64,000 nucleotides of DNA from Bacteroidales bacterium (GTDB taxonomy: Bacteria > Bacteroidota > Bacteroidia > Bacteroidales > JAADJA01): the NCBI GenBank assembly GCA_020052415.1, contig JAGVPB010000068.1, forward strand, positions 54,299 to 118,298, read 5' to 3'. Shown piece after piece: positions 46,793 to 55,944 of the stretch. The notes under the pieces are model-generated. The model was not told the origin of the DNA, ran no database searches, and saw only the letters and a list, made by a program, of their open reading frames with translations. Made by a program: the position numbers and the translations under genes. Numbering within the stretch: position 1 is the first letter of the stretch; each line of letters opens with the position of its first letter.

Positions 46793-49201
46793 TCATTTAC
46801 TGTGATTATCAGGTTCCCCGTGTATGGCGTCTTCTGCTTCAGGTTCGGCATCTTCTACATCTTCTTCCAGAATTTCAAGCATAGGTTCCTGGAAAACTTT
46901 AGTTGTCATCCATTTATCAAGGGTCAGGATAAGCGATGGCAAAACAAAAAGATTTGAGAGGAGCGCTGCCAGTAAGGTAAATGCAATCAGGTATCCGAGC
47001 GACTGAGTTCCGCCAAAGGAAGACAAAACAAATATGCTGAAACCAAAAAACAAAACCACCGAAGAATAAATCATGCTGTATCCTGTTTCGCTTATTGCTG
47101 CCACTACCGATTCTTTAATTGCCCACTTGTGATGTTTGAGCTGAAGCCGGTAGCGTGATAAAAACTGTATGGTATTGTCCACTGAAATGCCGAGAGCAAT
47201 ACTAAAAATCAGCACTGTCGAGGGTTTGATCGGAATACCGAAATATCCCATCATGGCGGCTGTCATGATCAGTGGGATGATGTTCGGAATAAGGGAAACG
47301 ATGATCATCCTGAGTGAGGTAAACAGCAAAGCCATGAGGAAAGAGATGATCAGTACCGCAAGTAACAGGCTTGTGAACAAATCTTTGTCAAGGTAATGGG
47401 TACCCTTTAAAAAAACAACACTTGTCCCTGTAAACCTGATGTCAAATTTGTCACTGGGGAAAATCGAGTCAATTTTCGGCCTGAGCTCCAGTTGTATCCT
47501 TTCGATGTCGTTGGTTCCAATATTGGCCATTCGTGTGCTGATGCGCGTATATTGGCCGGTCGAATCAACGATGGTATTAAGTATGTTCCTTTCACCGCTT
47601 TTGGCAGCCGGAACATAGGATAAAATAAAGTTTTTTTCATTGTCGTTGGGCAAACTGTACATTGATTCGTTCCCGTTATAAAAAGCCTGTTTTGCAAATT
47701 TCAAAACTTCGGCTATCGAAAGTGATTTGGAAAGTTCAGGGTACTTTCCCATTTCTTCCTGGAGCGCATCTATCCCCTGAATTGTTGACATTTTCTGAAC
47801 CCCTTTTATTTTTTTAGTGTCAATTGCAATCTCAAATGGCATAACTCCTCTGAAATGCTTTTCAATAAACATGAGGTCCTGGTACAAAGCGTCTTTGTGC
47901 GGAATGTCATCAACAATTCTTCCAGTAGTTTTTAGCCTGATTATGCCGAATGTCGAAATCACCAATAATACCAGGGCGGCGATATAAATCCTGTTTCGCT
48001 GATAAAGAAATATAAAAGTCAGTTTTTCAATCAGTATCCCTACCGTACTTTTTTCAAGATGCTGGGTATGCCTTTTTTTAGGTGGAGGCAGGTAGCTGAA
48101 GAATATCGGAATCAGAACAAGACATAAAATGTATGCTACCATTATATTTATGGAGGCAATCACCCCAAATTCAATCAGGAAACGATTTCCAGTGCTGATA
48201 AAAGCTCCGAACCCGGCAGCTGTGGCTGCATTCGTGATCAGGTTTGCACTCCCAATGCGTTGCACAGCCCTTGATAATGCTTTTACTTTATTACCATGAC
48301 TTTTAAATTCATAATGGTATTTGTTGAGCAGGAATATGCAATTTTCGACCACGATCACAATAAGCAGGGGAGGGATAATGCTGGTAAGCATGGTGATCTT
48401 GTAACCCAGTAATGACATTGATCCAAGTACCCACGAAACGCAGATCATTACAATGACCATCGGGAAAAATACGGCCTTGAATGAACGGAAAAAAATCAGC
48501 AGTATAACAGCAGTAATCAAAATAGCAAGTGCGACAAATGAAAGGAGCTCTTTTTCCAGTTTTTTTGCAGTGATGGTTCTGATAAAGGGAAGTCCTGAAA
48601 AATGGATGTTGACATTATGCTTTTTGCTGTATTTTTCAGCCATCGCTTTTATCTGATAAACCAGGTCAACACGACCCTTAGTGTTTAGCCTGGATTCTTC
48701 AAGAGTGACTGCCATCAGGTGGGCGCCTGTTTCTTTGTTATAAAGCAAGCCTTCATAAAATAAAAGGGAATTTATTTTATTCTTCAGGCTGTCGAGTTCA
48801 TTCTGTGTGGTTGGTTTTTCATCGGAAACAAGCTTGAAATCAAATTTCTTCAGGGAATCATTTTTAACAAGATGATAGAGTTTGGTAATAGATACGATTT
48901 CCTGAACTCCGTTCACGTTTCTGATATCGTTGGTAAGATCAAACCAATCATTGTATTTTTCCAGCCTGAAAAAGTCAGCGTCTTCAATTCCTATAAACAT
49001 AACGCCATCTTCTTTTCCAAACCTCTTGCTGAATTCCTGGTAAATGATACTCGCTGAATCGGAAGCAGGCAACAGGCTTCCGGATTCATACGAAAGCTGT
49101 ATCTGAAATGCTTCATAGATCATGAAAGCAGTCAGCAATCCGATTCCGATCAGATTACCCAGCCTGTTTCTTAATATATGCCTGACTATATAGACCCACA
49201 T
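46793..49201 (-). CDS. MMPL/RND superfamily transporter
   Basis: An 802-aa inner-membrane protein with 12 predicted helices in two halves (helices near 15-32, 220-390 and 415-435, then 620-780), separated by two large periplasmic loops. The first half has the ILSRAVQRIGSANLITNAATAAGFGAF stretch and the second SIALGISVDNTIQFLSRYR, both typical of the RND/MMPL fold. The end is acidic (EEDVEDAEPEAED). Single-gene members move lipids, hopanoids or other hydrophobic compounds, so a link to the downstream polyprenyl and dTDP-sugar genes is plausible but unproved. Confidence 0.88.
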   Translation of the reverse strand: MWVYIVRHILRNRLGNLIGIGLLTAFMIYEAFQIQLSYESGSLLPASDSASIIYQEFSKRFGKEDGVMFIGIEDADFFRLEKYNDWFDLTNDIRNVNGVQEIVSITKLYHLVKNDSLKKFDFKLVSDEKPTTQNELDSLKNKINSLLFYEGLLYNKETGAHLMAVTLEESRLNTKGRVDLVYQIKAMAEKYSKKHNVNIHFSGLPFIRTITAKKLEKELLSFVALAILITAVILLIFFRSFKAVFFPMVIVMICVSWVLGSMSLLGYKITMLTSIIPPLLIVIVVENCIFLLNKYHYEFKSHGNKVKALSRAVQRIGSANLITNAATAAGFGAFISTGNRFLIEFGVIASINIMVAYILCLVLIPIFFSYLPPPKKRHTQHLEKSTVGILIEKLTFIFLYQRNRIYIAALVLLVISTFGIIRLKTTGRIVDDIPHKDALYQDLMFIEKHFRGVMPFEIAIDTKKIKGVQKMSTIQGIDALQEEMGKYPELSKSLSIAEVLKFAKQAFYNGNESMYSLPNDNEKNFILSYVPAAKSGERNILNTIVDSTGQYTRISTRMANIGTNDIERIQLELRPKIDSIFPSDKFDIRFTGTSVVFLKGTHYLDKDLFTSLLLAVLIISFLMALLFTSLRMIIVSLIPNIIPLIMTAAMMGYFGIPIKPSTVLIFSIALGISVDNTIQFLSRYRLQLKHHKWAIKESVVAAISETGYSMIYSSVVLFFGFSIFVLSSFGGTQSLGYLIAFTLLAALLSNLFVLPSLILTLDKWMTTKVFQEPMLEILEEDVEDAEPEAEDAIHGEPDNHSK

Positions 49202-49549
49202 CTTCTGGGGAGGGATAAGTCTTTAATATTGAATTATTTTAATGAGTTTACGAAAATAAAACTTTCCCGTAATATGCAAAAATTATAATGAATAGATTGA
49301 TTAAATTTAAGTGTCTAAAGTTCATAAAGTGCCTAAAGTGTCTAAAGTTCACAGAGTGTCTAAAGTACTTGAGTTGCCTAAAATTTAATAGTAAAAAACG
49401 AATAACACAAAACATTTAATGCTTAACGCAAAACACTGAACCCCAATACCTATCACCCTATACCAACAAGTAACCAGAAACAAGTAACCAGAAACAAGCA
49501 ACCAGCAACAAGCAACCAGCCACCAGCAACCAGCCACCGGCAACCCTCC
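49202..49549. other. Intergenic region filled with two repeat tracts
   Basis: It holds no gene. Apart from an AT-rich start, it consists of a GTGYCTAAA tract and a 14-bp tandem array (both listed). It sits downstream of the phosphofructokinase gene and upstream of the MMPL gene, both on the minus strand. Confidence 0.7.
49311..49382. repeat. Phased 9-bp repeat tract (GTGYCTAAA)
   Basis: GTGTCTAAA or GTGCCTAAA occurs at 49311, 49329, 49338 and 49356, with a variant TTGCCTAAA at 49374. All starts are 9 or 18 bases apart; the odd words (TTCATAAA, TTCACAGA, TACTTGAG) are diverged units. No coding frame. Confidence 0.75.
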
Positions 49550-49550
49550 T
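49467..49550. repeat. Tandem array of six 14-bp units
   Basis: Units start at 49467, 49481, 49495, 49509, 49523 and 49537. The first two are identical (CAAGTAACCAGAAA), the next three diverge slightly (CAAGCAACCAGCAA, CAAGCAACCAGCCA, CCAGCAACCAGCCA) and the last is degenerate and touches the phosphofructokinase stop. Such short arrays vary in copy number between strains. There are no unique spacers, so it is not a CRISPR. Confidence 0.85.
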
Positions 49551-50770
49551 TAATTCCAGTTCAGGATTTTAAGAAAATCAAATTCTTCAGGATTTTCAAT
49601 ATAACTACGGGCGTTTTCGTAATCAGCCTCATGAATAAAATGAAGGTTGTTTCTGAATACCATATCTGCTTTCTGACTTTTAATTTCGACCAGACGGGGT
49701 TTTACTTTACCGTTTTCATCCTCTACATCTTTCATAAACAATGGAGAAATATCACCTTTTTGATCAGAAGTAACCATACATCCGGTTATTCCCTCATCAA
49801 ACAATTTTTTTACACCAATACCGAGCAGAGAACAATACAGCAGGTCGAAAGCGGTGGGAGTAACACACCTGAGTTCATAACCCAATTCAACAGGCCGGCT
49901 TTTGACGTTGACTTTCAGTGTTTTTAACTTGCGCTGTAGAAGAAGATTAAAAATATGCGCTTTGCTAACATTACCGAGTTCAGGATGGCCGTGATCATCA
50001 TAAGTGAAAGATATATCGGTCGCCTTGATTTCGGTATCGGTCATAAAATGAAATACCCCTTCACTGATAATTGCTGCGCCGTAATTTATTCCTAAAATTT
50101 TACGTTTGAGGATGCTTGAAATAATAAGATTTATGATGCGCTCAAAAGAAATTCGCGCTTCGTTGAACATTTCCGGGATTATGATCATGGGATAATGGCA
50201 GGCAGCGCCAATTCCAAAAGCAAGGTGGCCGGCCTCACGGCCCATTGCCGAAACCACAAACCAGTTGCCGCTTGTCCTGGCATCTTCATAAACAGTCATT
50301 GCTATTTTTACACCTGCTTCCTTTGCCGACTGATAGCCAAAAGTCGGTGATCCTTCTGGTAAAGGTAGGTCATTATCAATGGTTTTCGGTACATGAATAT
50401 TTTGAATGCTGATGTTATTCTCCGACAGAAATTTCGAAATTCTGTTGGCTGTAGATGCTGTATCGTCTCCTCCTATTGTAACCAATAATTTTACATTGTT
50501 GTTAACGAAAAAATCTGTTTTAAATTCGCTGTCTTTTGGTTTATGACGGCTCATGTGCAACAACGACCCGCCCTGGTTCATGATTTTATCACAGGTAATA
50601 AAGTCGAGGTCCATCATGGTAGGCTTCAAGCTAAGAAGTCCTTTATACCCATCATGAATACCTATCACACGGTATCCTTCCTTTAAAAATACTTTCGCCA
50701 CCGACGCAATTACAGTGTTAATTCCCGGAGCAGGCCCCCCGCCAGCGAGGATGGCTATTGCTTTTTTCAT
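49550..50770 (-). CDS. pfp: 6-phosphofructokinase, probably pyrophosphate-dependent
   Basis: A 406-aa phosphofructokinase-fold protein: GGGPAPGINTVIASV at the start, GGDDT at 100-104, PKTIDND at 128-134, and a long C-terminal extension. Two residues that decide the phosphate donor are Asp103 and Lys129, where ATP-dependent enzymes have Gly (Gly104 and Gly124 in E. coli PfkA). This pattern marks pyrophosphate-using enzymes, which can run glycolysis and gluconeogenesis reversibly. Start ATG at 50770 lies 26 nt below a TATCTTTA motif. The donor should be tested; the fold assignment is certain. Confidence 0.88.
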   Translation of the reverse strand: MKKAIAILAGGGPAPGINTVIASVAKVFLKEGYRVIGIHDGYKGLLSLKPTMMDLDFITCDKIMNQGGSLLHMSRHKPKDSEFKTDFFVNNNVKLLVTIGGDDTASTANRISKFLSENNISIQNIHVPKTIDNDLPLPEGSPTFGYQSAKEAGVKIAMTVYEDARTSGNWFVVSAMGREAGHLAFGIGAACHYPMIIIPEMFNEARISFERIINLIISSILKRKILGINYGAAIISEGVFHFMTDTEIKATDISFTYDDHGHPELGNVSKAHIFNLLLQRKLKTLKVNVKSRPVELGYELRCVTPTAFDLLYCSLLGIGVKKLFDEGITGCMVTSDQKGDISPLFMKDVEDENGKVKPRLVEIKSQKADMVFRNNLHFIHEADYENARSYIENPEEFDFLKILNWN

Positions 50771-50796
50771 TATGAAAAATGTTTAGATTTCGGGTG

Positions 50797-50804
50797 TAAA
50801 GATA
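50797..50804 (-). promoter_or_regulatory. Predicted -7 element (TATCTTTA) for the phosphofructokinase gene
   Basis: On the minus strand TATCTTTA is one base off TAnnTTTG and ends 26 nt before the ATG. The same octamer precedes the LuxE-family gene. Confidence 0.35.
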
Positions 50805-50946
50805 AATAATTTCGATCTTGGGCTTTCAGGTAATTATTTGAAAACTTTATTTGCCGGATTCCGTTAAAAAGTCTTATCGTCTTTCGGTAACTGTATTATT
50901 TATAGTGTGCCGGTATTTAAGAGAAAATTTACTAAGTTTTAAAATC

Positions 50947-53900
50947 ATGAAATATTCATTCCTGGTAATTTTAGTTCCTGCCCTCTTCACAGTTCAATTA
51001 ATTGCTCAATCAGAAATACAAAAAGAAGAGTTGCTGAAATTTGCAGCTGAGAAAGCAAAACTTTATGAAGTTCAGAAGGCTAAAGCGGTAGAATGGGCTG
51101 TTCAAAATGACAGGCCCGTCATTATAGAAGTTGACGGTTCCCTTGCTGAGATCCAGTTTATCAGCGAAAATGGGATGCCCCAGTATTATAAAACCGATAA
51201 TGTAAATGCGGCAGCAACAATTTCTACCAATAAAGTATTTCCCGGAGGTAGTGCCGGACTTAGCCTCACCGGAACCGGAATTACAGTCAGAGAGTGGGAT
51301 GGAGGTAATGTATTGTCAACCCACCAGGAATTTGGCGGCAGAGTAACCAATCTCAATTCAGCATCTACGCATTATCATTCAACCCATGTTGCCGGAACCA
51401 TAATGGCATCAGGATTTGTTTCAAGTGCTAAAGGTATGGCCTACCAGGCTTCGCTGCGTGCTTTTGACTGGAACAGCGATGAATCGGAAATGGCAGGTGA
51501 AGGAGCTTCCGGAGCCCTTATGAGTAACCATTCCTATGGATTTATCAGAGGATGGTACAGTGGTGTTTGGTACGGAGATCCCGCCATCAGCACACAGGAG
51601 GATTACCTTTTTGGATTTTACGATTCATATACACGCAACTGGGACCAGATTGCTCATAATGCACCTAATTTTCTGATATGTAAATCCGCTGGAAATGACA
51701 GGGGTGATTCCGGAAGCGGCTATCCTCCTGATGGCCCCTATGATTGTATAGGGCAACAGGGTGTTGCAAAAAATGTTTTAACCGTTGGTGCAGTAAATGA
51801 TATTCCCGGAGGATATACCAATCCGGCCAGTGTGGTTATGAGTTCCTTCAGTTCGTGGGGACCCGCTGATGACGGCAGGATCAAACCGGATATTGTGGCT
51901 AACGGAATTAGTTTGTACTCCACTGATAATACTTCAAACACAAGTTATCTTACTCTGAGCGGAACTTCAATGTCAACGCCGTCAGCTTGCGGTTCTCTGG
52001 CATTGCTGCAACAGCATTATTATAATCTTAACGGAAGCTACATGAAATCGGCAACATTGAAAGCAGTTGTAATTCATACTGCCGATGAAGCCGGTCCCAA
52101 TACCGGGCCGGATTATATGTTTGGATGGGGTTTGATGAATACCAATAATGCAGCATTAAAAATATCGGAAGATCAAACTGCCGATGTAATGGCAGAACTT
52201 ACATTATCCAACGGCGGAAGTTATAACCGTGAAGTAATTGCCACGGGAACCGAACCGCTGAAAGTAACTATTGTTTGGAACGATCCTCCGGGCACTCCTC
52301 CGTCAGCCCAGCTTGATCCTATAACCCCGATGCTTGTGAATGATCTTGATCTGAGAATTACAAATGGAGGCAATACTTATTACCCCTGGAAACTTTACAG
52401 GGACAATCCGGGAAGTGCCGCAACCAACATCGCCGAAAATAATGTTGATAATGTGGAGGTCGTATATATTGCATCACCGTCACCGGGAGCCACTTATACA
52501 ATTACAGTTGATCATGACGGAACTCTGAATGGAGGATCGCAGGCATATTCAATTGTGATAAGCGGTAGTGCAAATATTATTTTACCACCGGTCGCAAACT
52601 TCTCGGCTGATATAACCGATCCGGCAGTCGGTGAAACCGTCACATTTACAGATTTATCTTCAAATACCCCGACAAACTGGAGCTGGTCTTTTTTGCCATC
52701 AACTGTAACTTATACTGGAGGAACAAACTCCTCTTCAATTAATCCGCAGGTTCAATTTAATGGTGCAGGATACTATACCGTTTCGTTAACCGTAAGCAAT
52801 ATCGAAGGTTCAGACAATGAAACCAAAACAGATTACATTTTAGCCTCACTGCCGCCGGTGGCCGATTTTGAAGCGGATGATACAACGCCCACCGATGCTC
52901 AGGTTGTTACATTTACTGATTTGTCAACCAATGATCCTACAAATTGGGACTGGTCATTCTTTCCGGCAACAATTACTTATATGGGGGGCACAAATCAGGA
53001 TTCACAAAATCCACAGGTTTTGTTCAATGATGGAGGATATTATTCAGTTTCGCTGACTTCATCAAACGGTGCAGGGTCGGATAATGAAACAAAATCATAT
53101 TATATCAATGTCACAACACCCACTGTTGCAGATTTTGAATCAGACGACACAACTCCGCTTGTTGGTCAACTTGTATATTTTCTTGATTTATCAACTAATA
53201 ATCCAACAGCATGGCAATGGACATTTGATCCTGCCACCATTACTTATCTGGACGGAACCAACGCAAATTCTCAGGAGCCTCAGGTTCAGTTCAATGTTGG
53301 AGGGTATTATACAGTTTCGTTGACTGTTTCAAATGAGCTTGGCCCGGATACGGAAACAAAAACTGATTACATTTATGCGATACAACCTGGTTTATGGAAA
53401 GGAACAATCTCATCGGACTGGAATAATGCATCTAACTGGGATGATAATGCACTTCCTTACAGTATAACTAATGTAATAATAGAACCCCCTGTTACCAACT
53501 GGCCGGTTGTTACCGGTGACCTCGTTGTCGGAGTTCAATGCAACAGTATTACAATGAACGGTCTCTCCCAATTAACCACTACCGGAAAATTTACTATTAA
53601 TAGCGGAAAGGCTGTAAATATAACAGGGCCAGCACAAATTTCAGTTGGCGGGGATTGGGAGAACAGCGGTACTTTCAATAAGGGAGCAGGAACCATAGAT
53701 TTTAACGGAAGTAATCCTGCCTCTCTTGCAGCTGGGCCAGGTGGCAGTGTTCCAATCACAGGATATGTTTGGGAAACCTTTATCAAAGGGATGACGCCTA
53801 TTTCAGGTGGTGCAACAGGGCCTTCCGGTGATGATGCCGGTTCAACCATTTCTCTCGGATTTTCATTCAATTTCCTTGGATCAAACTATACCTTTATTCG

Positions 53901-55824
53901 CATGAGTACCAATGGCTGGATATCCCTTAACAAGTCAGGTGTAAATTCCTACTCAAATATTGACTTATTCACAACTACGGCTCCCAGTACAACCATCACA
54001 CCCTGGTACGATAATCTGATTGATGATGAAACAAGCATTATTTCATATAAAACGGAAGGTTTGGCTCCCGGCCGTGTTTTTATTGCCGAATGGTACAGGG
54101 TGCTTACTTATCAAAGCGGTGCTGATGCCCGGATAAGCTTCCAGATAAAACTGTTTGAAACATCCAATGTTATTGAATTTCATTATGGGGATGTGGAAGC
54201 CGGCACACACAGCGGAAGCGAAAGTGCTTCTATTGGAATCGAAGATGCAACAGGAGGTTCAGGCCACTTTATTGAAGGAACCACCGGGTCAACAACGACG
54301 GGAATCAGTAACCTGAGAAGTACGACTAACTGGCCTAATTTCAACTATAGGTTTTCTCCGCCGGCTCTCGAAAAGCTCAATAATATTGTTATAAGCAAAA
54401 CCGGCGCTGCATTTACAATTAACAGAAATCTCAATATTTCAGGTAATCTAACAGTTGAACCCGAAGCTTATCTTACAAATAATGGCATGTACGTAAATGT
54501 TACAGGCAATGCTCTTTTCAAGGCTGATGAGTCAGGAATGTCTTCTTTTATTAATAACGGGACATTTAATGTTTCAGGCTCAATCAATGCTCAGCAATAT
54601 CTTACTTCCGAACGTTGGCACCTGGTTTCAGCACCCGTTTCAAATACAACCATTTATACTTATTTGGATGTTTATCTTCAGAAATATAATGAACCTGATA
54701 ATTCATGGGCTTTCCTTGTCCAGCCTACATCATTGCCTTTGAATACCGGGCAGGGTTATGCCGCCTGGGCGAGTGATGCTTTGACCGGTTCTGTAATTGT
54801 AAATTTTTCCGGTGGCACATTAAATAATTCGAATTATCAGATCACCAATCTTGATTATACACCGGCATCTGAAAAAGCAGGATTCAACCTGGTTGGCAAT
54901 CCCTATCCCTGTGCAGTTGACTGGAACAGCGACTGGACTACCAGCAATTTAAGCGGTTGGGCTATCATATATGAAAATGGAATATTCAGGGGATGGCATC
55001 CCACTCTTTTTGGTTACAACGGAAAAACAGACGGAATAATTCCCATGTCGAATGGGTTCTGGGTAAGGGCATTGGATTACAATGCATCGTTAACATTCCC
55101 GGCTTCAGAAAGGGTTCATAATAGCCAGGATTTCTACAAAAATACCGAAACGCTTGATTATCCTGAAATAAAACTCTTAGTGTCAGGGAACAATTATGCA
55201 GAGGAGGCTATTGTGATCTTCCATCCTGAAGGAACCTCCGGATTCGAAGGATATTATGATCTGGAGATTTTCGAAAATGTTGCCGAAGCCCCTAAAATAT
55301 ACAGTCTGATGACTGACGGGAATTATTCTGTAAATGTGATGCCTCCCAATTATGAAAATCTAATTGTTCCGGTGGGCTTTGAAGCCGGCATACCGGGTCA
55401 GTATATGATTGATATTACAATGCTTTCGAATTTCAACGATGATTTCAATATTTATCTTGAAGACCTGATTACCGGAAAATTTTCGAAACTTTTCGAAGGG
55501 TTCAGTTATGAGTTCGAACATGAAATTATGTTTGACCCGCACAGATTCAATTTGCATTTCACTAAAGATATTTTCGGAATAAATGAAATCTGTGATGCAG
55601 GTATTATCATCTATTCAAATCAGGACAAGATTTACGTAAAAATGCCGGATGGCGGTTCAGGCGAAGTCGCTGTTTATGATATTGCAGGATCTAAGATTAC
55701 CGGAACTAAAACTGAACCTGGAAGAACAGCAACTTTAATAATGACCGGAAGAACCGGTTATTTCCTGGTAACGGTTCAATATGCTGAGCAAAAGATTGCA
55801 GAAAAGGTTTTCATTAGAAAATAA
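50947..55824 (+). CDS. Secreted subtilisin-like protease with PKD domains and T9SS tail
   Basis: A 1625-aa protein; signal peptide MKYSFLVILVPALFTVQLIAQ. The S8 catalytic domain has Asp118 (REWDGG), His147 (HSTHVAGT) and Ser341 (GTSMSTP), followed by a C-terminal jelly-roll of the kind that caps S8 proteases (about 420-545). Three PKD domains follow (548-633, 636-720, 724-811). Next come a GNW-type segment (816 on, WKGTISSDWNNASNW), a beta-sandwich (932-1138), a shared module (1141-1538, with SERWHLVSAPV and GFNLVGNPYPC) and a T9SS sorting domain (1541-1625). A TTG at 50851 is ignored in favour of ATG. It should cut proteins outside the cell; the substrate is unknown. Confidence 0.92.
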   Translation: MKYSFLVILVPALFTVQLIAQSEIQKEELLKFAAEKAKLYEVQKAKAVEWAVQNDRPVIIEVDGSLAEIQFISENGMPQYYKTDNVNAAATISTNKVFPGGSAGLSLTGTGITVREWDGGNVLSTHQEFGGRVTNLNSASTHYHSTHVAGTIMASGFVSSAKGMAYQASLRAFDWNSDESEMAGEGASGALMSNHSYGFIRGWYSGVWYGDPAISTQEDYLFGFYDSYTRNWDQIAHNAPNFLICKSAGNDRGDSGSGYPPDGPYDCIGQQGVAKNVLTVGAVNDIPGGYTNPASVVMSSFSSWGPADDGRIKPDIVANGISLYSTDNTSNTSYLTLSGTSMSTPSACGSLALLQQHYYNLNGSYMKSATLKAVVIHTADEAGPNTGPDYMFGWGLMNTNNAALKISEDQTADVMAELTLSNGGSYNREVIATGTEPLKVTIVWNDPPGTPPSAQLDPITPMLVNDLDLRITNGGNTYYPWKLYRDNPGSAATNIAENNVDNVEVVYIASPSPGATYTITVDHDGTLNGGSQAYSIVISGSANIILPPVANFSADITDPAVGETVTFTDLSSNTPTNWSWSFLPSTVTYTGGTNSSSINPQVQFNGAGYYTVSLTVSNIEGSDNETKTDYILASLPPVADFEADDTTPTDAQVVTFTDLSTNDPTNWDWSFFPATITYMGGTNQDSQNPQVLFNDGGYYSVSLTSSNGAGSDNETKSYYINVTTPTVADFESDDTTPLVGQLVYFLDLSTNNPTAWQWTFDPATITYLDGTNANSQEPQVQFNVGGYYTVSLTVSNELGPDTETKTDYIYAIQPGLWKGTISSDWNNASNWDDNALPYSITNVIIEPPVTNWPVVTGDLVVGVQCNSITMNGLSQLTTTGKFTINSGKAVNITGPAQISVGGDWENSGTFNKGAGTIDFNGSNPASLAAGPGGSVPITGYVWETFIKGMTPISGGATGPSGDDAGSTISLGFSFNFLGSNYTFIRMSTNGWISLNKSGVNSYSNIDLFTTTAPSTTITPWYDNLIDDETSIISYKTEGLAPGRVFIAEWYRVLTYQSGADARISFQIKLFETSNVIEFHYGDVEAGTHSGSESASIGIEDATGGSGHFIEGTTGSTTTGISNLRSTTNWPNFNYRFSPPALEKLNNIVISKTGAAFTINRNLNISGNLTVEPEAYLTNNGMYVNVTGNALFKADESGMSSFINNGTFNVSGSINAQQYLTSERWHLVSAPVSNTTIYTYLDVYLQKYNEPDNSWAFLVQPTSLPLNTGQGYAAWASDALTGSVIVNFSGGTLNNSNYQITNLDYTPASEKAGFNLVGNPYPCAVDWNSDWTTSNLSGWAIIYENGIFRGWHPTLFGYNGKTDGIIPMSNGFWVRALDYNASLTFPASERVHNSQDFYKNTETLDYPEIKLLVSGNNYAEEAIVIFHPEGTSGFEGYYDLEIFENVAEAPKIYSLMTDGNYSVNVMPPNYENLIVPVGFEAGIPGQYMIDITMLSNFNDDFNIYLEDLITGKFSKLFEGFSYEFEHEIMFDPHRFNLHFTKDIFGINEICDAGIIIYSNQDKIYVKMPDGGSGEVAVYDIAGSKITGTKTEPGRTATLIMTGRTGYFLVTVQYAEQKIAEKVFIRK

Positions 55825-55944
55825 TTCCAATTCTTTTTAAATTAAATTGATTACAGTGATTATAATTATTACCTGAAATTCATGAGAACTGATTCACAAA
55901 GTTTAACGCTAAATAATTAGGGATTCACTAAATCTAAGGATGGA

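Noticed and set aside
49467..49550. CRISPR-like array
   Set aside because: The 14-bp units are directly joined with no spacers, and there are no cas genes in the window.
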